Shown piece by piece: positions 22,614 to 35,201 of a stretch of 64,000 nucleotides of DNA. This DNA comes from Apoda limacodes (Eukaryota > Arthropoda > Insecta > Lepidoptera > Limacodidae). Location: the NCBI GenBank assembly GCA_946406115.1, contig OX291544.1:19857521-19921520 (forward strand), in the 5' to 3' direction. The notes under the pieces were generated by a model that saw only the letters and a list, made by a program, of their open reading frames with translations, ran no database searches and had not been told where the DNA came from. Made by a program: the position numbers and the translations under genes. How positions within the stretch are numbered: position 1 is the stretch's first letter; each line of letters starts with the position of its first letter.

Positions 22614-25600
22614 TTAGCCTCGGAATGGTTGCTGTGGGTAGACTGGCTGTACTGGTTCCAAAGGCTGAGGGTTCAATGCAATGAACTGAAGGGCTCGTAA
22701 GATTGCTTCTGGGGTTGGTGGAGGTGTAGGTAGGTGAGCACCTTCGGCATGGAATCCTGTAATAATAAATAATAATATAGTTATTTGTTATAATAATAAA
22801 TACAGAATAACTAATAAATTATCTGGGCGTTGTCACTCGTTTGATTTTATTTTATCCACAAAACTATATTTTAATATAATTTCCTTAAAAGAGGTTGAAG
22901 TGAAGAGCAACAAAACAAACAGAATGACTTAAATGAAAACCAATTGAAAACGACCAGTAAGTATATTTAACTTTATTGAAAGAGGAAACTTTTTCAATGC
23001 CAAGAGCGAATTAATGGCTTGACCATTAGTAAATTTTAACGTGAGAATTGTACCAAGAAGAATTAAATATATAGTGTTTACACTTTGATGATTTTTCCTA
23101 TACACTCAGTTATTATGTTTCTACTAAACCCCTTAAGTAGACCCCGCACTTGCCACTGCTGTGTTAAACGTTTTTTGGGCTTCAGTTAATAGCAGTTAGA
23201 TACTGGCTGGAACAGGCCTTTTAGCATGACGTGTTAGGTAGAATTCCCGTGACATTTGTTCATAGCATCTCCTTTAATGTAAACATTTTAGCTCAATGTA
23301 GGTATAGACTGTCTACAAAATCTTGGCGTCCTGCCACTTTGCCCCCGTCAGGAAAATTAAGAAAAAAAAACTCGCATTTAATAGAGTTTATCGACTTTTT
23401 CGGTAAAGCTTCTTTTTAATTTAGTCTTGGTCAGAAAGTGTGTGTACTAACGCTCTATATCCTTATAGTATCTTCAAAAAAAAAAAATATTTCAGCAGTT
23501 GCGCCGTTTTTTGATATATCGAAAAAAATGTCAGACGCGGGCTTTTACTAACAGGAGCAGCACGATACTCCATAAGATACTCCATGTGTAGTCTTAATAA
23601 AAAAAATCTGTTTTGTATGTGTTCGTAATATTCGCATAGTTTTTATTTTACTAACACATCATTTACTTACTAACAATTACAAATTCTAATGTTTTGTAGG
23701 ACGTCACAAGATGTAGATACATTTTTCTTATGGTCACTTGTCTAATTGAATCATTTCGTGTTATGTGTAAAACTTAATTTATAAATTATAAATCAATTAC
23801 CGTTTTCGTCAGAGTAGTACTTTGTTTCAATAGGAATGCCCTCAGGGGATGTGTAGGCGTAGAAACCCTGAATTACTTGCGCTTCTGCATCTTTTATACC
23901 AAGATTCTTGATAAAGCCCTGTTGCTGAGCTACTGTACCGTCTCCTCCCTCATAGCTGAAAAGAAAATAAGATGTATATTTAATGGTTTATTGTATCTAA
24001 CTTTATAGGTTATATCTTAATATTTTGTTTTGTTAACAATGAAAATAAGTTAATTAAACAATAACAAAAGCCTGCTAAGTTAGGTTTGACCCTGCCAGCT
24101 GAACTTAGGCCGTGAGTTAGATCTACGCAGAGGACACACATACGGGAACATTTTTATTATTCTTGAGTATACTTATTTAATACATATATATGTTTAAGTT
24201 ATTTGTATCAGTCATCTACAAAGTTAAAGCCTTTCTAAGCATGGGATCATAAGGAACTGAATAAAATGTAAGAAATGAATTTGAAATGTTATATTTGTGA
24301 AATATATGCCTACCTTTATGATAGTTAAAACATACAGTACTATATTTAATTGTGTACAACATCAGAAACATCTTAATTAACATTCTATCCAAACTTTTTA
24401 TATTCATAACTATGAGCATAGACAACTTTTAATCTACTAAAACTAACAATATAATAATAGCTATATGTACACCTTTAATGACATCATAAAAATAAGTCTA
24501 CAAACTACTGCAAGTTGGCTATTGTTGCCTAAAGCGCAAAAGTTCAAAGTTAATTTTGATATGAGACATTTCAAATAATAAATTGTATGCTGTCTTTAAC
24601 CTTTAGATATAATAAGATGGATGAGATCATTAATAGCCATCACAAAACTAACCCTTACAGCCTCTAGCGTTTTCCACGCACTCAGAAAGTTCAAAATTAA
24701 CGAGCTGACATAATTTCAGCAAACATTGTCTTTCGCAATAATGATGAATTGTTAAGTCACTTTAAATACATCAAAACTCGTTCAAGTGCGAGTCGGACTC
24801 GTACACCGTGGGTTTCCTACCACCATTGACGTAATTTACGGACACAAACAAAAACAAAAAGTCTCCCATCCCATGACTAACTAAGCCCTACGTAGCTTAA
24901 CTTTGAATATCGTTTCAAACAAACAAATGTGTTACTGTTTAACTAAATCACGACAAGTTTTAAGTTTAAAATGTATTACTGTTTTTACAACAGTGCAAAA
25001 ACAACTAAAACGTATTTCTCGTAAGGAGACCTCCTTAAATTTCTACTTTATTTACTTTGTTAGATACTTATCTGCGAAATGAACATGTGTTATCATGTTC
25101 ATTTCAGTCTCTAAGATAAAGCCCTTTTATGGTCGGAAAGACAGAAGACAAACAGCGTAGGCTAAGTTAAAGGGCTCCGTTGGCACCCTTTGTATAAAAT
25201 CATTCAAATTAATTTTAAACGGAATTGAGGGTAAATAAAAATTAAATTGTGTTGTTTCTCCAAAGAGTCAAAGTCAGTTAAACGATATTACAGTGCAACA
25301 ATCTTTCTGACCTTCTGACCTAGTGTTTGGTCGCTAGTATCGTTGAAAGTTCGAACCATTTCAATAGTCACTGTAGTTTTGATTTTTGACCACCGGATCA
25401 GAAATAAAAATTGTAACGATATATTGTTTTGTTATTTTTAATCTGCAAACGTTACTAACACAAGCACTATTCAAGCGCGTAAGGTCAACAATATAACATT
25501 TGTTTTCACTTGAGAAGTAATATGCTACAATGTCGAATCAAGAGTTAATTAGTACAGAGACGTGCTCGAATGGTAATTATCAAATTAAGCTATTGTTGGT

Positions 25601-28600
25601 ATTAAATAAAAAAAACCACCCAAGTACGTGTCGTAAACATTCCGTATAATTACAATTATTGAGGATTTCCGATTTTGTTCAAACCCCACGTCTGCCGATG
25701 CCTTATTTGATCGTAAACATTATTGATAATGTAGTAATTATTATTATCAATGATGTAATTATTTTATTTTTTCATAATTTTACATGGTTCATAAACTTAT
25801 ATTTACACGACTTACAACTTTGTCTCATTAATTTTTAATGAAATTTATACAAAAATTTTACGTCTCAAAGTACATTTTATGAGTTGGTCGACTATTACTC
25901 GTTAACTTGTAAAGCCTACTTAAGCTGTGGTAGATTTCCTTTTAACTTCTTTATACATACTACTTCCGTGATTAAAAAAACAATCAACCAACAACTATTT
26001 AGCTAGGAGGGGTAACTTGACTGTAACGAAATCAGCAATTTATAGTTTAATGTTTCGCAAACGGATGCCTGAATCAAAAAATTGCTATCACTCACTATGG
26101 GTCAGACGAGAAAAACGTGAAGGGTAAACATTTTCTTTGCGATTTCATTTTAACATTTTGTTGGTCTGATCAATAAATTGTATACCAATGCTAATTCTTT
26201 AAAAAATCTAGTACCAAGAGTCTCTGAGCTAAGCCGAGGACAGACAGATGGACTAACATGGTACAGCTATATATACATTTCTTGTTGACTACGAAACACT
26301 AAAAAAGCCTTTATTCATCTATTATATATATATAATATATATTATTTATATTGATAAAGAAGAAAACAAAATTTACCTTATAGATGTTAGTGTACCATCT
26401 GATTATAATATAACAAACAAAGAAACAGAAAAAATTACTAAATATCAAGATTTAAAAAATGAAATACAAAGATTGTGGAACAAACCAAATCTTATAATAC
26501 CAATAGTTATTGGAACAACTGGAATGATATCGAAGAGATTTGAAAAAAATATCAAAACTTTAGATGCTGATATAAGAAATGAAATAATCCAAAAACAAGC
26601 AACAATTGATACTGTATTATTCTAACGCCTGATATCAGCCAAATCAACCGAGACGAAGAGGAGGAATACATTAATAGATAATTAAATAAGCAGTGAGAAC
26701 TTTTTCCGTAATTGGAAAGTTTCTGAGCGGAAGAAGTATTTTCTTTTCGTAAACAACTACTAGAGAAAAATAATATATATAATATATATATAGGTATATA
26801 TCATGTCTTTATCGACCGAGATAGAACTGCACATAAAAAATAAATAAATAAATTAAATTATGAATAAATTAATATTAGCCAGTTAACTATAACTTTAATT
26901 TTGTTTGTTGTTTTGCCAAATCTAAATAATACTAAACTGGTTTTTTTATTTAAGACACAAATGTTGCTCAAGCCCATGATAAAGTTACGAAAGACTTGTC
27001 CAAGTGAATCAGAAATTAATTTACATTATGTTGTGCCGTTGCCGATCTTATGTAATGATGTGTCTAAAGGCAAAGTAATCTCCTTATACTTTACTATTTA
27101 ATAAAACTTGACGCCGAAGGAATTATTGTTAATAATACGAGTATCATAAACTGTACTGATAAAATCTTACCAGGTAATGTATTTTCCTTTTAATTGATCT
27201 TGTATTTAGAATTAATAGAAGATACGTCATTGTATGAAATTAGCTGATAATTTTAACGTATCAAGTGTATACACTTGTACAAGTGTAGACTAGAATATTA
27301 AAGATAATAATCGTCATAAACTGGTTATTGAGTGTTTTAGAATCGAAATTAAAGTTTTATTGATGAAGTTTATTGTTGTGGAACGCGTGACCTAATCAAT
27401 AAAACTGATATGAATATTGATCATAGTTAAGGTGATATCCAACAGTCATTGGCTGAGCAATAAAAATTTGCTACAAGATTTATGGTTTTTCATGAAAATT
27501 AGTTGTATTTTATATTTTCTATGTTTAGTGCTTATCTTATATATTTTGACCAGAAATTCCTGTACAGGTATGTTTTGGTATCTCGAAAATGGCTTTGAGC
27601 TTTTTAAGTCAACCTATATAGTTGTATTTTTTATAAAAAAACGCGATTTTTAAGAAAAAAAAATAGATTTTTTCAAAAAATAGCGTCGCTTAGTTACTAA
27701 CCCTCTCACACGTAAATTAATCTTTATATATATAATTTTACTGTACGTGTGTATGTCACTGTACTCCCCCTAAACGGCTGGACCGATTTCAACGATTTTG
27801 TTTTGTATGCGTTTGGGTGGCGCCCTGGATGTTGTAGATTCACAAATCAGCCCAGCAGATTGCGCTGCAGTCGGTATCATGCAGGATAACGTCTGCCCGG
27901 TCAGCTAGTATATTATATTTATTGCTCCAATTATATTATTGCACTATATTTTAAAAATAATATTTTCTATATGAAATAGATCTAGATCCTGGACTGATAA
28001 AATAATTTATTAACTTTTTATACCTACATATAGTTTTGAACCTTGAGTAATCGGAAAATATACATTTAAATATTATGCATACCTACCTATAGGAATTTCA
28101 AAATATAGGTTATTGTTGTAGTCATACATTCCATTTGATAATAAGATTTATAATTAAAAAATTCAGTAGAATAAATAAATTGTTACTGAAAACGAATCAA
28201 AATTGTACAGATTGGTAAAGAAGAGTTACCTGAACTGGAATGAACCATCAGGATTGATTTCTTGGGCCTGCTTGAGGATTGGTATGAATGGTGGAATTGG
28301 CTGTCCTGGATACGGGTTGTACTGAGGTGTTGCTAATAAAGACGACACAAACGCTAACAATAAAACTATCTGAAAACAGAGGAAAATATATATTTTAAGA
28401 CACATATACCAAATACGTAAAGACTATAAAAACTGCTTATTCACATTAATTTCTTGTGTTTTTTTGTTATTTATTTCCATTTTAACTCAAATATGGTCAA
28501 GAGAATGTCACTGGAGCCGAATATTTCAATGAAAAAATATTGTGTTTTAAAAAAAATGTTTCTGTAGTAGGTATAATTTGCCTTTACATGTACCAAAGTC

Positions 28601-30487
28601 TCTGATATAGTGAAATAGCATTGTGGTAAATACTGATGGACGGTAACTGTTGAACTATAAGTGTAGTTTGAACTGTTACCCTAAAAACATAACTATTAAC
28701 TACTACTAATAATAGCAATAGTAAGTCAAACATCAAGAAAACGCTTCTATTTTAATGTAACCGAAGTCATTTTTATAATTTTTGTGGTCTTAAAAACATA
28801 GAATGAAAATTTTATTCTTTGAAAATATAAGTAATTCGTCTATATTTGGTACCGACAATTCAACAAAGCTATTAAATCTATGTTCCCTGCTTTTTTGTCC
28901 TGAAAAAATGTCTTCGTGGGAATTTAATTACTCTCTCATCACTCTCTGTCTTAAAAATTAACTTGGTTGATTGCGCAGCAGCGAAGCTAGGCAGTAGGCA
29001 AACAAGAGGGCTAGCTTATTTCTTGCATAAGTATTTCGATTCAAAGGGGAAATGCAGCCAGCGTTCTTGGAACTCTACCAAGCTGGCACACACTTTTTTA
29101 TAATTAGCTTTTAACTTTCTTTGTAGGTATATCGTTTCGTAATAACTGTATTATTAATTTTTTAATTAAATAAATAATTCTATCTATTAATTTAAACTAT
29201 GAATATCGATAGCAACTTATAAATGTTAAAGCGTATTTTGTTGGTTTGCTGTTACTTCATGCTTAAGTAAATAGTACTACATTTCTGCCTCGGCCCGCAA
29301 ACGCAGTATAACCGGGCGATCGAGAGTATGCGGGATAAGGCATAGCCGAGGCACGCATCACAGAGTTCGGTCATGCTCAGTTGTGGCCAAGGCTTGTATA
29401 GTGCTTTTCTCAAACATGAGTGTAAAAAAACTAATTATAATTACTGTATTGACAATAATAAAAATAGTTTAGGTAATTTGGCGGTAATTCGCCGCATTTA
29501 AATGTCGATGTCATTATTTACTTTAAAATTAATTTATTGGCACATTCTTTAAAACTTGATGGGTTACCTCTTTAGTTATCAATGGCTTAAAAGAGTTCTA
29601 TATAAAATATTTTTATCACAAAGAATCTAGTGTTAGATATGGTCACATATGGTAGTATGTTTGAGAAAAATAATTTATATTTATTTGTATCACCGGAGCG
29701 AGTTGCCAATGGAATAGGTTTTTCTGCAGAGCAGTTAGTTATATTTCTTCTTTGTAATATTAGCGTTACTGCCTTCTTTTTAAAAGCAATTCTTTAACAG
29801 AGTAACAGAGTTACTGGGTTTTTTGCTTAGAAGTCCAGAAATCACGACTAAAACTGCCTGCCAAACAAAACTGTATGAAACCGTTAGATTAGATGATCCT
29901 GACACTTTTATAGGTGGTTTTTCAATGTTTTGGTTTCGGTTGAGTTTCCTTACTAGGAATGCTAACGTCAAAACAATAATTTTTATTGGCGCTTTTTCAG
30001 TTATCTAAAATTATTTTAATTATTTGATTGATTAATAAATAAATAAATTAATCAATTTCAATTCAAATCACTTAACTATTAGTAGTACAATTCACAATAG
30101 CTGTAATATTATTATACCGACTGGTCGGGTAAATTAGGCGGGTGATGTCAATCCTTCTTAATTTTTTTTATCAAATACAAGTGTTTTTTACATACTTTAC
30201 AATTTCGCTATATTTTAATAGTAAAAAAGACACACATATATATAAAAATATGATCAAGGCAATTATTGTTTTTATTGATAGTTTTTGCAATATTTTTATA
30301 ATTTATGATATATTTTTTTATGATATTTTTTCGTTTAAACATGGATTAATTAAATAAAAGTAAATAAAGATATAAAAATAATTTATTTTCAGTGTTATTG
30401 GCAAAAATGATACTCGTATATATAACTATTTATTCGGTAAGTTAAATTAATTGAATCGTACGATTCGATTTGACTTACCAATTGCAT
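22614..30487 (-). CDS. CPR-B: RR-1 cuticular protein, 148 aa, four coding exons
   Basis: The exons are 30479-30487, 28230-28369, 23801-23955 and 22614-22756 (stop at 22614-22616). All introns are GT/AG with phases 0, 2 and 1. The protein starts MQL rather than MKS, continues [13 protein letters not shown] (signal peptide) and then [18 protein letters not shown], a proline-rich linker. The RR-1 chitin-binding domain spans roughly residues 44-110: [33 protein letters not shown] and [15 protein letters not shown]. The tail is [19 protein letters not shown], shared with CPR-D. AATAAA lies at 22547-22552. Intron 2 is 4.3 kb and intron 1 is 2.1 kb, much longer than in CPR-A, swollen by repeats. The product should be a secreted chitin-binding cuticle component. 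Of the complete copies it keeps the RR-1 aromatic pattern best alongside CPR-A. Confidence 0.94.
24785..25195. repeat. Dispersed repeat in CPR-B intron 2
   Basis: It shares blocks with 39390-39880 in CPR-C intron 3: ACAAACAAAAACAAAAAGT, CAAACAAATGTGTTACTGTT, GTATTACTGTTTTTAC, then GGGCTCCGTT-GCACCCTTTG at the end. It begins AAGTGCGAGTCGGACTCGTA, the head of a common moth repeat. It is non-coding. Confidence 0.6.
25288..25400. repeat. Short dispersed repeat, matching 58070-58195
   Basis: GTGCAACAA..CTTCTGA, CTGACCTTGGGTCT (here CTGACCTAGTGTTT), TTTCAATA, CACTGTAGTTTTGATT and TTGACCACCGG-TCAGAAA are shared in order with 58070-58195. The class is unknown and there is no coding potential. Confidence 0.55.
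26347..26625 (+). pseudogene. Retrotransposon C-terminal domain remnant, 92 open codons
   Basis: The frame has no ATG near its start but is open for 92 codons to a TAA at 26623-26625. It reads [45 protein letters not shown] and [19 protein letters not shown] recognise a C-terminal domain often found in arthropod non-LTR retrotransposon polyproteins: K-x-C-L-L-I-D-x-x-V-P, then K-x-x-K-Y-x-D-L, then V-I-P-x-V-I-G-x-x-G. It lies inside CPR-B intron 2, opposite to the gene, between two AT dinucleotide tracts. Only this part of the element is present. It is unusually free of stops for an orphan fragment. Confidence 0.65.
26950..27060 (-). other. Conserved intron-2 element, CPR-B copy
   Basis: ATGATAAAGTTACGAAAGAC followed by TTGTCCAAGTGAATC is nearly identical to segments in intron 2 of CPR-C (40711-40830) and CPR-D (52480-52570). 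Flanking intron sequence is much more diverged. No coding frame is shared. It may be a regulatory element or simply a slow-evolving remnant of the gene duplication. Confidence 0.5.
27721..27908 (+). mobile_element. Short non-autonomous Helitron-like element
   Basis: It starts TCTTTATATATATAATTTTA directly after an A (27720) and ends GCCCGGTCAGCTAG directly before a T (27909). This fits the Helitron rule: 5' TC, 3' CTAG, insertion between A and T. Internal GGCTGGACCGATTTCAACGA resembles non-autonomous Helitrons and similar elements common in moths. The 3' hairpin is weak (GCAG with CTGC). It lies in CPR-B intron 2. Confidence 0.5.
29286..29353. other. CpG-rich nested hairpin in CPR-B intron 1
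   Basis: TGCCTCGG (29286-29293) pairs with CCGAGGCA (29346-29353), and the adjacent CCCGCA (29294-29299) pairs with TGCGGG (29329-29334). This leaves an 11-nt bulge and a 29-nt loop containing CCGGGCGATCG. The segment is far richer in G, C and CpG than its surroundings. Its origin is unknown. Confidence 0.6.
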
Positions 30488-30594
30488 TTTGAATTGAATT
30501 TTTTTTTTATCTTAAGATTTTAGTAATATTTGGTGCCTGTGATCTTCGAAAGATTCGTGTGGAAGGAATGATTTTTCAGATCAAAACCGTCCGC

Positions 30595-30652
30595 TTTTAT
30601 ATGAGTTGAGTAGCGTGGCGTAGTGGTTGCCTCGTGAAATTGGAGTAACTTA
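30595..30652 (-). promoter_or_regulatory. CPR-B promoter: TATA box and conserved upstream motif
   Basis: On the minus strand, CATATAAAAGCGGAC has its TATA core at 30595-30601, about 108 bases before the ATG. At 30626-30652 is the shared 27-bp motif (AAGTTACTCCAATTTCAC then GAGGCAAC). TTGATCTGAAAAATCATTCC and TTTCGAAGATCACA downstream are also shared with the other genes. Confidence 0.8.
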
Positions 30653-31514
30653 CATAGATAAAGATGCATGGACAGCCGTCGACATTTGCCGCCCATTCGT
30701 TACGTACATGTATGTTGCCTTGACTTGCTGCAATTTGTTGCTATTATTTCCATTTAAAATATGAAAATATTTTATTTTATATTTACCTATTTCATTGATG
30801 ATTCCAACTTCTGCTTTACAGTAAAACTTATAATTCTTATAGTTAAAATTAAGCTACTAAAAACCAAAAAAAAACTATATATATTATTTTGAGCTGTTTC
30901 ATCACATAATGGTAGGTCTAACATTGAATAAATTTTAGATTTAGTTCAGTCATGTAAACATCGCGGCCCGGGGCCCTCAATCCATCCTCCAATTTTAGGA
31001 ATAACTTATATATGATGTTCTATGAGTGAAAAAGCTTTTTAAAAAACGTTTAATAGGGGCACTGTCTAGTTTTAATATTATTTATTTCGTATTCAAAATT
31101 AAAAATTAAAAATGCGTACTAGGAGTTCAGTAGGTACTGCGATGTATGCAATGAGTTTTCTATGGGGTTTGCGGCCGGCGGTTGCTTCAACCTTTATCTA
31201 TTTGGTCCAACGATGACTTAAAGATTAACATGCCTGTTTGTTGACAAGGACGCTTTTGCCATTTCTTCGAAAATGGGGTGCGTTAAAATACCAGGTATAA
31301 ATACAACAGACCTCATTGCAAACGAAATGTGGAAAGATATTAACAATTTAAGCTTAAAAAATACAGAGAAACAGTTGGATAGAACAAATAGTAAAAAGGA
31401 ATAATTCATCAAATGTAAATGATGCTATAGCATCACCATGTGGCGAACTTTACAAAATACAAATTTAAACAAATAACAAATTTTATAAAAAAATGTAAGC
31501 AACAGATAGTTCAG
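30653..31514. other. Upstream flank of CPR-B
   Basis: AT-rich, with no gene recognised. The minus-strand frame at 31218-31412 has no motif. Confidence 0.35.
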
Positions 31515-31640
31515 AAGTTATTAGGTTTTTGAAGCGCCGGCAACGCGCGAGCTTTGGAGTTGCAAGCGTCCATAGGCTATGGTGACCGCTTACCATCAGG
31601 CGTTCCGTAAGCTTGTTTGCCACCTTAGTGGTATTAGAAA
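31515..31640 (+). repeat. LINE 3' tail (family of 10095-10860)
   Basis: GCGCCGGCAACGCGCGAGCT, TTGCAAGCGTCCATAGGCTA, CGCTTACCATCAGGCGTTCC and GCTTGTTTGCCACCTTAGTG match, base for base in large part, the 3' ends at 10745-10850 (plus) and 20005 and 55575 (minus). No coding part remains. Confidence 0.7.
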
Positions 31641-31839
31641 AAAATATTACAAATATAAATTAAAATTAAAAAAACAAGATTAAGATAAATAAGATTATTA
31701 AGATGGCCAAAAAAGGAAAAATTAAATAAAAATATACATAAAAATTTTAATAGATTAAACCGATATAGTATAGTAAACATAATGGATAGCGCACACCCGT
31801 GAAAATTACTGAACGAAGATACCGATGGGGCGATCTTGT

Positions 31840-32045
31840 TGCGTTATGTGGTTCCATAAGGTCACCTTCCGTCATTATTATCATCAGACCTTAAATATCA
31901 CCTAGGGGTATATTGGAGACTATCGCAAAGAGCCCAAACATGATGAGGTTATCTGGTTACCTTCAGTAGTTCTTATGGCCACCTGCCGTCACTATTATTA
32001 GCCCTTGAAGACTTACTAGGGATATCATCCAAGTTACATAGGTGT
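31840..32045. repeat. Tandemly repeated module of a dispersed element
   Basis: GGTTCCATAAGGTCACCTTC then CGTCATTATTATCATCAGAC (31850-31890) recurs as GTTCTTATGGCCACCTGCC then GTCACTATTATTAGCCC at 31969-32008. Each is followed by a CTAGGG-TAT segment. It resembles moth interspersed repeats but I cannot assign a class. Confidence 0.45.
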
Positions 32046-33424
32046 ACCAAATTTCAATTCAATTGAACGCCGGGAAGTGGGTCAAATTAGGCTTGCAAGA
32101 CTTAACATAAATCCAAACATGTGAAGTTCTCTGTTTTAAAATAGAACAGAGGGTCACACGCTAAAATACATCAGTTGGACTACCCTTTGAAGATGACCAA
32201 ATATTTTGTGTGATAGGGATATACATAGATTTCTCGCTTTTACGTTACACGATTCCTAGTGCACTGCACACACGTTAAAGTTGTGACGCGCACTGTCATA
32301 ATATTATTATTTGTATTAAATTACATATAAGTTTTCGATTTTTGCATTTCTGTAATGAAGTTTATTCGTCTGTTGCTTTGAATCGCAATTTCAATGACCG
32401 TGACGCGTTCATCATAATCGTCGCTTTTATTACAATTTTGTCTACCAATAACATAAAAAACCGGCCAAGTGCAGTTTATAAAGTTTTCGATTAAGAATAC
32501 TTAGATAATTAATCTTATGCAATTTATTTGCACTAAGGGTTCTTGAAATATTTTTGTATGTTATTTACTAGTATAGTATTATTTTATCTGTGATCTTGAT
32601 CGAGAGTTCTTATAGTAAAATATTTTTTTTCTCTCCAGCACGAATTCACCATAAAAAAATATTTTTTTAAAATAAAGAAAAAAAAATAATGGAAAACTGA
32701 TTCAGAAATAAATTTCAGCGCAAATAATTAAATATTTTTATTTTGATTACATACATACATTTAACGAATTTCCAAGAAACTACAAGGACTCAGTTCTTGT
32801 CATTTGTCCACAGGACCCTAGAAATTAAACGGGTTAAAATATTTTTTCTCTGCTTTTGACATTTTGTCATATCTTGCATTACTAAAGTCGCGCCATATAA
32901 GTTTGAATATGTTGAAAAGCGAAACTACATATTTACCAAAATATTTTGTTTTTCTCATTCACAGAAGTGCCTCACCCAGAAAAAATATAATGAAAATAAA
33001 TAACAAACAGTGACAGGCGACATTTGCTCTAAGCAGGTGACAGATTGTCAAAAGTGATATAAAGCTATGAGTTTACAGAACTGCAGCGTTTTAAAATATT
33101 GAACTAAGTCATGTTGCTAAATAAAAAGATTATAAACAATTGCATGAACCTTCTCCTTTTTCTTCCGCGGATAAAAAGCATTATAAAGCCGCTGTATGCA
33201 GCAAAGAACGACTAAACTGCGGAGCACACTTTGCCAAAACTGATGCAAACTTACACATGCGGTGGTTGAAACACCGTTTTTGCGTAAAAGTGATTGGTTG
33301 GATATTAATAATATTAAACAATTCTGCCAATGGAAGTCCACATAGTTTTTCATGTTAATTTTTTGGCTAAGTGCCCCAAACTGACATGGTATATACTTTA
33401 GAGAGTGGCCCTCTGTACACTGTT
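32046..33424. other. Non-coding interval
   Basis: Frames on both strands at 33117-33358 mirror each other and have no recognisable domain. I do not call them genes. No other structure stands out. Confidence 0.35.
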
Positions 33425-33835
33425 AAGTCAAATCAAATCAAATCAAACAATATTTATTCAAATAGGTTTCTGAAAACACTTTTCAATCGTAGATAAATAT
33501 GTAAACAATGTTAATTTCTTGCAAAAAGAACTGGAAAGAAGTTCTATTTAAAGTAACAATACATTACTTTAATAATCAGCTAACAAGTATACAATATGTA
33601 TTGGAACACTTAGTAGATAGATTTTTTTATTGTTTTTATGTAGCATGTGACGATTCAAATAACGTCAATCGTGTGAAGGAATTCAGATATTTAGTACTAC
33701 AATATTTAATAGTACTAGTGGCATTACAACAATCATATGTATACATGTACTTAAAACTATCCATACCATCTATAAATATAATATAATAAATATTATAAAT
33801 GCGAAAGTAACTCATTTTGTTGCCTCTTCACGCTC
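33425..33835. repeat. Dispersed repeat, copy 2 (first copy at 3340-3835)
   Basis: It opens with four tandem CAAAT units, then CAATATTTATTCAAATAGG. It aligns along its length with 3340-3835, with a few small gaps, down to ATAAATATTATAAATGCGAA. The open frame of 92 codons at 33508 is not open in the other copy. Confidence 0.65.
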
Positions 33836-35140
33836 AAACCGCTGTACCGATCAAGATGCAATTTAACATGGAGATATTTTGGGTTCCGGGGGAGGGCATC
33901 AGCTACTTGCAAATGTCAAGTATTAGTCGGTTTTTTTTATTCCATAATTGAGGAGTTGCCGTGGAAATCCTACACCGTTGACCGAATTTAGAGCGGGTGG
34001 AACGGCAGAAAAAAGCTATTATATTATAAATGCCATAGTATATCTGTTCCTTAATCCCTGCATCACGTCACAAAGGAGCATCCAGTTGAGCTAAAAACTT
34101 CGCACAGGGATAATTGAAGGACATAGGCTAGACTTTTATTCCGTAAAAATAGAAGTTTATGCAGGAATGACTAAATTCCAGTGCATTAACTATAGCCACG
34201 GGTAGAGCTTGCTATTGAACTTTCTTACTATAATAGGGAGTGGTAGTGGAATTTGGGAGTGATCGTAGTAATCCTACGCCAACAACAACAACTTGTAAAT
34301 ATATAAACACATACACAACGACACACATAAATATATATAAAACACAAACAGTATAAACTTACATAGGTACAAGTATAATAATATAATAAATATACTATTA
34401 ATAACCCGCTGCAATCCACCATCGGCCGCCCGGCGACAGAGGGGCTCCAAATGCGAGAGGGCGCATCACACAAACGTGCACACATATCCATATGCATACA
34501 CATACTCACAGACGTTATACATCATGAAGTAGCCCAGCTCCTACACGATAGTCCGAAAACAAATGCACATCATTTAACGTACTATCACTTCGGAAACACG
34601 AAAAAGAAGTGACAACAAACTTCCCTGTTGTACACCTTTTACTATCAATCGCGCAGGAACTAGGCCACGAAATACACAAAATCTATGCAAATATGTGTAA
34701 ATACACATACATGTACACGTCTGTGCGTCACACCCACCCCCATCCAGTAGCAAATAATATAAGCTAAATAACGTTATACATAACAGGGGCTACAATTTAT
34801 GATGATAGTAAAGTACTATAGATATACTTATCGTCTCTTATGATTTATCTTGCAAACTGTTTTGTTACGGATTTGGCTTTTTTATGTTCTTGGTTAATTT
34901 TTTTTAAAATATACTCTTCTCCTTATTTAAATAATAGAAAAAAGAAAATTAATTCAGAGTTTTTAATAAAATTTTAGATTTAGTAATTAAAAGAGGAGGA
35001 GAGGAAAAGAGTGTGTGGGTCAAATAGGTTTTAAGTTATAGTTATATACACTAAAAAGTTAACTTCGTTAAATGTTAAAGCGTAACAGTTTAGAATATTT
35101 CACGCAAGTCAACATTAATCGTTAACACGTTTAAAATAGT
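33836..35140. other. Non-coding interval, partly GC-richer
   Basis: 34240-34740 is rich in ACA/CAC tracts and has a GC-rich core (GCCGCCCGGCGACAGAGGGG near 34425). Its base composition differs from the flanks, so it may be an old mobile insertion. I could not assign it. Confidence 0.35.
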
Positions 35141-35201
35141 AATACGGGATTAAACGCGTTGTTATTTGGCAAAATACGTTTTTCCCGACGTTTCGGCTGG
35201 G

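Noticed and set aside
29020..29100. Possible coding remnant ([16 protein letters not shown] after frameshifts)
   Set aside because: It resembles a moth LINE terminus from memory, but too short and frame-broken to support a feature.
33117..33358. Overlapping open frames on both strands
   Set aside because: Mirror frames with no domain and no splice signals of note.
34505..34700. Readable plus-strand frame HHEVAQLLHDSP in a GC-richer stretch
   Set aside because: It hints at a retrotransposon protein but is soon interrupted by a stop, and I could not connect it to a known motif.
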